Source of the DNA: Limnephilus marmoratus | Taxonomy: Eukaryota; Arthropoda; Insecta; Trichoptera; Limnephilidae | Assembly: GCA_917880885.1 (NCBI GenBank) | Contig: OU862920.1 | Location: forward strand, 40,831,019 to 40,895,018 | Length of the DNA stretch: 64,000 nt | Reading direction: 5' to 3' | Shown: positions 55,801-64,000 of the stretch, in pieces | Layout: the number at the start of each line of letters is the position of its first letter | How positions within the stretch are numbered: the first letter of the stretch is position 1 | The notes under the pieces: generated by a model | What the model was told of the DNA's origin: nothing | Seen by the model: the letters and a program-made list of their open reading frames with translations, nothing else | Database searches by the model: none | Made by a program: the position numbers and the translations under genes

Positions 55801-56671
55801 CTATCTCCATAACATAATATGAAATACATTATGCAAACTTTGATCTGAGCGGAAGCCTATTTTATTTTAAAAACATAATATTATGTTTTAATATTATATA
55901 TTTTATGAACATAATAAGATATATTTCTAAATAGGAGATAGAGTGTGGCGTGCTAAGGAATTGCACAACAAGTCAATAATATGCAATCAAATTTTTTTCT
56001 TCATTACCACTTGGCAGGATCGGTTCAATTTGATATTTCCCACTTTTTAAAAGCCTACCTGTAGAAACGCATCTCTTCACGGCTAATATTTCTACTTATC
56101 AACATTTACTAGGAATTAATCGCAGTAATATTAATGATAACAATAACCTTTTTTATATAGCTATGTGCTAAGATCTGTTCTTGACCTTTTCAACTTTTTC
56201 AAGTGTGAATTATCAAATATTAAGAGTAATAGTCTATATTGCTAAAGATCCATAATATAAATATTTACAATTTTTCAATTTATTTCAGTCTAGTTTTAAA
56301 AACTTTTCAAAGCAAAATTAATGTTTTGTCATCCAATACGTCGCTGTTATTAACTTGATCTTTACCACTTTATCTAACGTGAAATTTGGCTGTGCAAAAA
56401 CGCGTGTTTTCATATTGTATTTTATTTACGTTTATTTACAGTAAATCAACGTAATTAATAAATTTGTGCCTTTTGTGTTTAGTTTGAAAATGGCTTCAAA
56501 AGCCGAAACAGATGGCAAAAAAAAGCATAACGCAAACTAAGGGATAACTTAAAAAATATTTTTTTTTTACTTTTGTGTCATTTTTTATATTACGTATTAA
56601 TTTAATGTATTATTGTTGTTTGTTAACAAAATTTTGTCTATTTACCAACAATAATATTTATGTATATACTA

Positions 56672-57005
56672 GACGGCCTCCACGGTCGAGGGGTGAGGGA
56701 AAACTATGAATGCGGAGGTCGCGGATTTAAATCCAGGCGTACGCATGCAATTTTATTTGATTCATTTGTATTGTTTTACAATTAATTCATTTAAAATAAT
56801 ATAAAGCATATTTTCGGAACGTTCCAGAATGGAAGATACTCTCGGTAGGTTAAAGAACACTTTTCAGAATTGAAACGTTATTTAAAATGGCATTAGCCGT
56901 GTTTAGGGAATATATCGGAATAGCCACTTCTCCCAATTTTCCCCTCCCTACTACCTTTAGCCTCTCAACATACCGTGATTGGGGATGTTATAATTTCACT
57001 GGCTC
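56672..57005 (+). repeat. tRNA-derived SINE (family S1), copy 3
   Basis: The head (ACGGCCTCCACGGTCGAGGG) includes a degraded box B, GATTTAAATCC. The body has TTTGATTCATTTGTATTGTT, GGAACGTTCCAGAATGGAAG, CAGAATTGAAACGTTATTTA and ATGGCATTAGCCGTGTTTAG. It ends with CAACATACCGTGATTGGGGA and TTTCACTGGC. The order is the same as in 34685-35053. Confidence 0.8.
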
Positions 57006-58117
57006 CTGGCGGTTGGGACCAGTTGGGACTCTTGTGCGGAATGAATAAAAAAATAAATGAATTATTTATTATGCTTACTCCTCGGTCAGTTTCAATTTTC
57101 TCTTTCGGATTTTTTTGGGCTTACGAAGAGGGAGTCTCTGTCTTTTCATGATCCCCCTAACAAAAAAATGCATTTGCCCGGTCTATCGGATAATCTCAGC
57201 CGCCATGCTCGGTACAGGGCGCTCAGATACTTAAATAGTACACAACAACTGCTGACCATGTACCTACAAATCCCAACAGGCCACTTCCATGGATTTCGTA
57301 ATGACTTGGAAAAAATCGTGTGGACAGATTTTTCTACTAAGATTGCGAAAATCGTACTAAAAACATTTTAGATATTAATGTTTTTTTAAAATAAATAAAT
57401 CCGTTTTCCGTCTCCGATAATATTAAATTAATTTTGTAAAATTCCCCACCGGTTTTTTCATACGGCAACACTTTGATTTCCGGCGAATTTTTTAATTTGA
57501 CACTTAAAATTCACTAGTTTTACTGTCAGTATGCGAACTTTTTGTTTGTTTTGACGTTTGACAGATGCTATGAAGTTAACATCGTGCAGACGTACAGGTA
57601 GCGGCTGTCTTAGAAGCGTAATAGTGATGGTGCTGATTTTAACAAAATCAAATATTATAATTATTAGATATAATTCGTAAAATAATAATTATAATTTAAA
57701 GGTATAGTTTTATTACAAGTATAATTTAAATCACAAGATTAGAATAATACAAACAAGAGGCACAATATAATGATTAATAAATAATCAATATGGTGGATTA
57801 AAAAAAATGTTTTTGATAATATATTTTGATGATATTTCGAGTTGTAATATTTATGGTATACCTCGTTATTCTCCTCCGCCATTCGTGTGGAATACGTCGG
57901 TTGTTTTTAATGATTTTCGGCTGTGTCATTGTTTTTTCGCACCCATAAAAATATGTCAGGGGGTGGGTTTCAAAAATACGATAAAAAAATACAGAATGTC
58001 TTAGAATATTTGCCTAAACCGGAAAAAAAATTTAAAAATGTAACCTATTGTTTTTATTTATTTTGTGAATAATTTTACAAAAAAAGAAAAAATCGTTAGA
58101 TAATTTTCTAAATAAAA
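57006..58117. other. AT-rich intronic stretch
   Basis: The 104-residue frame at 57057-57371 matches nothing I recognise. There is no supportable gene or element. Confidence 0.45.
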
Positions 58118-58395
58118 AAATCGAGTGCAGTTCACACGCGGTAGAAGTGAAACTTTACCAAAACAATCTCAACCAATAGAAGTCTTAAAAAGTTATGTCA
58201 TAATCAAAGCGGCCAACAAGCGTAGACCTAGCGTCATTTCCGTTTCAAATCTCAACCAACAGGAACCCTGAAAAGTGACATCATAATCAAAGCGGCCAAT
58301 GGGCTCAATGTGATGCTTCGCAGGTGCTGTAATGCGTCATTTGAGTTTCATCCGAATATCAAATCACAACGGGGCTGAAGCAGTTTCACTTAAAA
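58118..58395 (+). mobile_element. Family E element, well-preserved copy
   Basis: Starts TCGAGTGCAGTTCACACGCG, then GTAGAAGTGAAACTTTACC. Two similar internal units contain CATAATCAAAGCGGCCAA. It ends ACAACGGGGCTGAAGCAGTT then TCACTT. AGTGAAAC at the left and GTTTCACT at the right form short inverted sub-terminal repeats. It encodes no protein. Confidence 0.75.
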
Positions 58396-59073
58396 AATAT
58401 ATTGACTCTAGATAGTGAATAATGTTTTAACTCTAATATCTGGCATAAAATATGTCTGAAAATTTGTTTTTGCGTTCCATTTCTGTTACGAAAAACTGCT
58501 GCAACCACTTTATTATTCAAGCAAACCTTGCTAACTTTGACTGAACTTTTTAATATTATTGTACCTATCTGCCTGAAGAAAGTTTGATAAAAGAATGGTC
58601 TTTGAGGTAGTGAAGTTTCTTTGGAATAATTGTAAAATTCCTTATTTGAAATTTCAAAAAATGTTAAGTTGGTAGGCAGTAAGTACCTACTTACAAATCT
58701 TATCATTTCAGAGGAAATTTTGGTTTATTAAACAAGGGAAACTTGGCAATATCATTTTCTTGGACCCGAGGTCTACTGTTCACAGCACTACTAGTTTATG
58801 ATTGTATCTGTTTGTAAACATAATGAAGAAACAATTTTAATTATATTCAAACAAAACAGCAGGAAAGGCTTAAATTTATTCAATTCTTTGATATTTATAA
58901 TGTAAACAAATTCTTAGTAAAGACTAATCGAAAATATTTCACTGACAACTAAAGGAGTAGGAATCGCATTACCCCAAATTGCAATATACTCGTAGATACC
59001 TTTCCATGGTCCCCCACGATTGGGCTAAGGAGATGGGGAACGTTCTGTCAAAGTTACTACAAAAAAGGACTTA
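58396..59073. other. AT-rich intronic stretch
   Basis: The minus-strand frame of 106 residues at 58386-58706 is not recognised and overlaps the family E end; I do not support it as a gene. Confidence 0.45.
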
Positions 59074-59347
59074 GCGGTGGTCCATTAATCACGTGAGGCT
59101 CGAAAGGGGGGGGGGTGGTTCGGAAAAAATCACGTAATATCACGAGGGGGGGGGGGATAAAATGAGATATCACGTGTATTTATTTTTCATGATAATAGAC
59201 TGAAAATTTCAAAATACTTGGTACAAAAAAAATACACGTGATTTTGGGGGGGGGGGGGTTAGTCTAAAACCTCACCACATATCACCAGGGGGGGGGGGGG
59301 GTTAAAAAGTTGCTTAAAAAAACATCACGTGATTAATGGACGACCCC
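59074..59347. mobile_element. PIF/Harbinger-like MITE, family H2 copy 2, with TTA duplication
   Basis: The ends are GCGGTGGTCCATTAATCACG and the complement of GGGGTCGTCCATTAATCACG. TTA lies at 59071-59073 and 59348-59350. The interior carries four long G-runs and repeats of ATCACG(T/A)xATATCACGA. It is a sister of 39594-39886. Confidence 0.87.
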
Positions 59348-59393
59348 TTATACAATCTTCCATTACTGTTAAAATATCTAGAACAGGGTTTCC

Positions 59394-59640
59394 CAACCTT
59401 TATTTCGTCAGGCCTCCCCGAACCAAAAAAATATATTTTCATGCCCCCCTTAATTAAGTTTCAACAAAAATAAGATACATTTTTTTTATATTAACTAAAT
59501 TATTTATTTGAATTTCAAATAGGTACAGATACAATATGTATATTTATTTATTATGGAGCTTTATTAGACGAGTAGCTACACTTTTAATCATTAATTACTT
59601 TCAAGAGCGGATCCAGGAATTTTTTCTGGGGAGGGTGGAA
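59394..59640 (+). mobile_element. Possible degraded hAT ends
   Basis: CAGGGTTTCCCAACCTTTA at 59394 is a classical hAT (Charlie-like) end, and AGAGCGGATCCAGGAATTTT at 59604 resembles another common hAT end. No partner ends or target duplications were found, so these are fragments. Confidence 0.4.
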
Positions 59641-59680
59641 CGAGGGGCGGACGGGCAAAAAAATCAACAATTACTGTTAG

Positions 59681-59715
59681 AAATAAACTTGAAGTATCAT
59701 ACTTCAAGTTTATTT
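59681..59715. repeat. Perfect 17-bp inverted repeat
   Basis: AAATAAACTTGAAGTAT, one base, then its exact complement ATACTTCAAGTTTATTT. It is the only perfect short-spacer palindrome of this length that I noticed outside the large elements. Confidence 0.9.
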
Positions 59716-59904
59716 TTACAAGTTCAAGTATGTATAGGAAGGTTTATGGGAGTGCCAAAACAATAGAAAAATGAAATGTTTAATAGAGACATTTTTCTGT
59801 ACTATGATGTAATCTCCACAGTACACCTGATCTAGAAAGTTACGATCGTCTCAAATCCACTTTGCACAACAAAGCATTTACAACTTACTGTATTCTAATT
59901 TTTT

Positions 59905-60255
59905 AAGTGAAACTTCTTTAGCCCCGTTAGTGATTTGAAATTTGAATGAAAAGGAAATGCGTCAATAAAATTTATTATATGTCCTCGGTTCTAATATAAT
60001 GCGGTAAATTCACAACTCCGCGCGAGCGCCCGCTGGCGCAGCGGCATAGCGCGTCGCAAATCTCAACGACCAGAGAAAACCAGTGAATGACGTTCGTATC
60101 TTACGAAATCCAAAAAAATAAACATTTTTATTTTTGTAAATCATTATCCAATCTTCAAACCACTTTAAAATAAACAAGCAAAAGAAAATAATGCGACATC
60201 TACCGACTTTCTAGTTTCACTTCTATAGCGTGGAAATTAAACACTCTAATGTTTT
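59905..60255 (-). mobile_element. Family E element carrying a tRNA-like segment
   Basis: The left end is AAGTGAAACTTCTTTAGCCC and the right end TTTCACTTCTATAGCGTGG then AAACACTCTAA. The plus strand at about 60027-60112 is tRNA-like, with box A TGGCGCAGCGGCATAG and a degraded box B (GTTCGTATCTTACGAAATCC). It lies about 125 bp from the CRAL-TRIO exon at 60381. Confidence 0.65.
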
Positions 60256-60380
60256 TTTTTTTTAATATCTAACACGTTTTCACTTACTTTGACGTTGTGC
60301 GTATTCCTTTTTCATCTCCAATGCAGGATGAAAGTAATTTAATAGAGTTGCAATCAAATAAATAAGTGAAGATGTTTTAC

Positions 60381-60574
60381 CTCTCCGTGCTTCAAGATGC
60401 GAGCGAAGATGCTCGGAGACCAGCAGGTGACGTGGCTGGTGGACAGTCCGCCGACATCGGCCACGTGCGTGAACCCCAGCACCTGGTTACCGTCGTCTTC
60501 CAGCAGGGTCTCGTAGGTCAGGAAGTGCACGCGCGCCATGTCTGCCGAGGTGTACTTCATCGCGTTGAAGTTCT
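60381..60574 (-). CDS. CRAL-TRIO lipid-binding protein, internal exon (first in window)
   Basis: A 194-nt exon, phase 1 in and 0 out, coding FNAMKYTSADMARVHFLTYE, TLLEDDGNQVLGFTHVADVG, GLSTSHVTCWSPSIFARILK and HGE. It is the first half of the CRAL-TRIO (Sec14) domain: a helix, the V(L/R)GFxxxxDxxGLTxxH strand-turn motif and the helix leading into the lipid gate. It is notably GC-rich relative to its surroundings. The acceptor is GTTGCAG and the donor GTAAAA. The N-terminal CRAL-TRIO-N exons are not in the remaining 3.4 kb and must lie beyond 64000. Confidence 0.93.
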
Positions 60575-63130
60575 CTGCAACAACAACCGTTAATCGTTTT
60601 GTGTGCAGAGTGCAACCATCATCGCCAATTTAACAATCAGATCCAATCAGGGCTGATCAGCTTCAATCAGAACACATCACAGGGAATTCAACTTGATTCT
60701 TTGAAGTAAATCGCAGTACATTAGCAACATAAATGCATTATACGAGTATTTATTGCAACGCTCGAAAGAAATCTAATTTGAATTGTTTGGCTCCTGGGAT
60801 GTGGGACGTGTTTTTCTTCCGCCTCTTGTTTAGCCAATTTTTTGGGTAGATAGTCTTGCAAATCTTGAAGCCATCTTTAGTACAGATATTTTGCAATGTA
60901 TCATTAGTAGATAGTGTGCTATTGTAGTTTTTTCACTACGCAATGAGCGCGGTGGTCTACGGGAACGAAGTGTAACACATCTCTACACTCCACAAGTCAA
61001 ACAACATTTTTTTTCAACCGTGAGAACCTTAAATCTTATGTTTTTGTTTGTTAGTAATTTGTACACATTATCTATGATTCTGTATACAAATATGGCAGGT
61101 AAACAAAGTAAGTACCTACACGTGTTTAAGTTTTCCGTGAAAAACCTTATTTCTAATGCTATTTGAGGATTGAGTCACAGAGGTAATTGCGGACTTTATT
61201 GAGGTCATATGTGGCTACTTATACTACCCAATAAATGGGTACGGACAAAACGTTGCAAACTACTCTGCCATAAAGTTTTTAGTCGAATGTGAGGATGAAG
61301 AGTTTAGCGAATCTGAAGGCTGATGTCGTGAAATGCGTGTTATATCATTCATTTTGCACTAATCTCTGAATGCTGAATAATACGACTGACCCACTTGCCG
61401 CTCTACGCAGCCGACACAGTGGGCTTTGTTGTAACAATAGTCTACTGACAGCATCACGCCAAAGTGTAAAATCTGTGGGTATCACCACCAAAATACTTCT
61501 ATATTTTATGAATAATTCGTCATTAATTTATTATTGCATTACCTGATCACCGCCCGGGGCTAGGAATACCTACAATTCAAAATTCCACTTCGCCATTACA
61601 CAATGGAACTTGGCATCATTTCGTATTACAGAAACTATTCTCAACATAATATAAAAGTGAAAGGTATTAATTTATACTCGTTCGTTTATCCGAGATTCTA
61701 TTTCGTAAATTTTCATGTAAAAACAAGAAGATTGCGAGAATATCTTGGGTTTAACTAGAAGCACACGTGCTTAAATATTTAGGGAATTATGTAATAACAT
61801 CTGCTGGGTCAGAATAAACGAGTAAAGATGTTGAATAAAGCGCCGCGAAATAGGTTATGTTGATTTATCGGTTCCACATAATATATTCAATGGATTCATT
61901 CATTAATTTCAAATAGACATCTCTAAAGGCCTAGCCACCTAGCTTAGCGCGCCGTCTCAAGTTTGGGTAAAACAGAACGGTTCGCGAGAGTAGGTCCATT
62001 GTTCGTGATCGTTATGAATGGGTTGACCCTGAGTGAATTGAATGAGGAGACCTACATTGGAGAGAGTGAAGATTTTCATTTCGTTTGGAAATTAATGGGT
62101 CTAAATCGTACAAAGTACACTTCGTAGCCTCGTGGGACGTTTTTACGACATAAAATATTAGGAGTTTTTTTATCGAATCAGATTGACATCCAGGGGAGGC
62201 ATTTAATTTCTTCTAAAGAAAATACCATTATATGATGGATAATGCATGTGACAAGTAATGAAGTCATATTGATTTTCCTCATAAGAATATGGTAACGTTG
62301 GCGCACACGTGCAGAAAGGTAATTGATTGTGATTAGGTATATACGTTTATTTAATTATTATTAACAGTTTCAAAAATTTTCATCTTTTATATTTTTCATG
62401 CCTCTGGTACCTACATGACTATGCAAGAATTCACATGATGATAAGTACATAAACATGCAAACATAATACATTATTATAAAAGAGATACGAAAGTACATGA
62501 TTTTATAAATTTTCTTCAATAGGAAGTGAATTTCGCAAAAAATTGATACATTTAAAAGAAATCATGTTTAAAATTTTGTAAGCAAATTATTACAGTTTAT
62601 ATTGTGTTTTTTATATCTTTTTTTTTAATAATTTTCAGGGTTATATTTTTGTTAAGTTCTTACACTATATATTATCTTATAATTTTAATTATGTGAAAAT
62701 CTGTCATTGGATATATTATGTATTTTATTAATGTTATTATTATAAGTGCAAAATATTTGTTGATTTTCCATAATAAATAAAATAAAAAATAAAATAAACA
62801 AATCAAACACGTTACAAAAAATCTCAGAAATTAAAAATTATGTTGTAAAAATGTCAAAAGTTGAGAGTTTGATGAGTTTGGGCAACGTTTACAAGTATAT
62901 ATATATACCTACAAGTTGAATCTTAATATCGTATATAACATTTTATTATATTTGATTAAACATAATTTTTTGTCTTCGTTAATATTTTTATTGCTGCTGC
63001 GTATATTAGGCAGAAAAAAAGTTTAGGTATTGCTCAAGGGTTTAGAGTTCCAAAGAAAGTCTAAGGCCAAACAAGGAGTTAGTAAAAACATGACGTAAAA
63101 CATAAAACATATTATAATAATACCATCAGG
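60575..63130. other. AT-rich intronic stretch
   Basis: No upstream CRAL-TRIO exon can be found here. Short frames such as one ending near 61322 (ECEDEEFSESEG) are not supportable. No clear repeats. Confidence 0.5.
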
Positions 63131-63312
63131 GCACCAAGCACACCAACATCGATAAAGGTTTACAATTGCACATCGTCAACGAGCAAACAACAATTCACGT
63201 CGGCTGAATTTAATATATATTTAGTCGGCGTGAACTGATTTTTATTCGTTAGAGAAGGTTGATAAGTAACCGATATTGTCGATAAAATTTTTATCGATGT
63301 GATTGTGCTAGG
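63131..63312. mobile_element. Foldback element, family P2, diverged copy
   Basis: The right part (TAACCGATATTGTCGATAAA then TTTTTATCGATGTGATTGTG and CTAGGA) resembles the right arm of 41710-41938. The left part carries ATCGATAAAGGTTTACAATT in inverted orientation. A central palindrome around CGTCGGCTGAATTTAATATA pairs with TATATTTAGTCGGCGTG. Confidence 0.55.
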
Positions 63313-63523
63313 AGTGCAGATCAACATCAAAAGTCGCTCACAAAATAACAAGAAAACATAAATCGCATTAAACAGATTTGAATTCGCGCCTCCAAAAAAG
63401 AAACAACCAAACCGATGTTTGTACTTTAATGTTTATTGATGCACGGTTGGTGAGAATTTTAGCAACAGTCTATCAAACCAACAGTGCCCTAATCTAATGC
63501 AATCAGTGCCCTAATCTAATGCG

Positions 63524-63868
63524 AAAGGAGTGCCAACGTCACGAAATGCAATATCATTAGGTAAGAAAGTAACAAAATTATTTTACTTTTACAAAATCTA
63601 TGCTTTAACTTACAAGCATCATAAATTCAAGTATTTTGATACTAAATAATCTAGAATCAATATAGATATGATTTTAGATTTTCACGGCCAAAAGTATTTT
63701 TGTTATTTATTTTTGGGGTGTTATGCCGTGTTGCGCTACTTCCTCCTTTAGCCAACGTTTCGGACAGCGTTACAGTGTTTATTATCAGGGCAGATGTATC
63801 CTGCCCTACACACCTAATGATACCTTCTTACCTAATGATATTGCATTTCGTGACGTTGGCAGTCCTTT
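63524..63868. mobile_element. Inverted 44-bp repeats enclosing a hAT-derived segment
   Basis: The left arm AAAGGAGTGCCAACGTCACG...GGTAAGAA (63524-63568) and its complement at 63825-63868 pair over 44 bp with one mismatch. Between them, 63668-63775 is a copy of the left arm of the palindrome at 4799-4990, with the same left flank. A hairpin AGGGCAG/CTGCCCT lies at about 63787-63806. Just outside, a 22-bp unit ending CAGTGCCCTAATCTAATGC is repeated twice. Confidence 0.75.
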
Positions 63869-64000
63869 CAATTTTTACCTGGAATTTAGTTGTTAAATTT
63901 ATAAAAGCCAGCGCCAGCCTTTATCTCATTGCTAGACATCAAATCCCAAGTAAAAAACATTATTTATGAAATATAACTTTTATTCAAGTGTATAAATACG

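Noticed and set aside
57057..57371. 104-residue plus-strand frame
   Set aside because: No known domain; it starts directly beyond a SINE in AT-rich DNA.
1..64000. CRISPR array, phage, or bacterial operon
   Set aside because: No regularly spaced repeats, no dense gene packing; introns, poly-A LINEs and eukaryotic transposons show this is an animal nuclear genome.

Overview
This window is a 64 kb piece of an animal nuclear genome, almost certainly from an insect. It is AT-rich, has introns of up to about 12 kb, and is full of eukaryotic DNA transposons, tRNA-derived repeats and dead LINE fragments. There are no operons, bacterial-style genes or CRISPR arrays. I cannot place the insect order from sequence alone; a hemipteran-like insect is only a guess.

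Two protein-coding genes can be supported, both on the minus strand. (1) A membrane-anchored peptidoglycan recognition protein (PGRP). Its last four coding exons lie at 22377-22195, 20223-20039, 16725-16572 and 15673-15477, and the reading phases join perfectly. A candidate first coding exon at 32689-32491 has a CCAAT- and CRE-like promoter upstream and a GTGAGT donor. It is phase-compatible and would give a 305-residue type II membrane protein. The PGRP domain keeps its disulfide cysteines and core motifs but has lost all the zinc ligands of the amidases, so it should be a receptor or regulator, not an enzyme. (2) The C-terminal part of a CRAL-TRIO (Sec14-like, clavesin/alpha-tocopherol-transfer-protein-like) lipid-binding protein. 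Its exons are at 60574-60381, 48102-47986 and 42923-42654, and its N-terminal exons lie beyond the right edge.

Everything else recognisable is repeats. Layout: 1-665 is the first of three copies of an unnamed dispersed repeat (others at 37.7-39.2 kb and 53.8-54.5 kb). 3.4-5.9 kb holds a long palindrome and a Helitron-like element split by a hAT element with an 8-bp target duplication. 6.2-10.1 kb holds a pyrimidine-rich tract, a repeat interrupted by a foldback element (its empty site is at 51.9 kb), a short Helitron and a SINE. 10-15 kb is mostly featureless AT-rich DNA. 15.4-32.8 kb is the PGRP gene, with hAT, Helitron, PIF/Harbinger and LINE insertions in its introns. 33-42 kb is intergenic and rich in repeats, including a possible piggyBac remnant. 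42.6 kb to the right edge is the CRAL-TRIO gene, whose introns carry hAT MITEs, a deleted mariner, LINE fragments, SINEs, a second Helitron and several palindromes.

The two genes show no sign of acting together; one suggests innate immunity (peptidoglycan sensing) and the other transport of hydrophobic ligands. I found no convincing new multi-gene system. The most notable signals are the zinc-site-less PGRP with its proposed promoter exon, the unusual density of long inverted repeats (at least nine with arms of 40-140 bp), including two sister palindromes whose arms continue into locus-specific flanks, and many insertions with intact target-site duplications.
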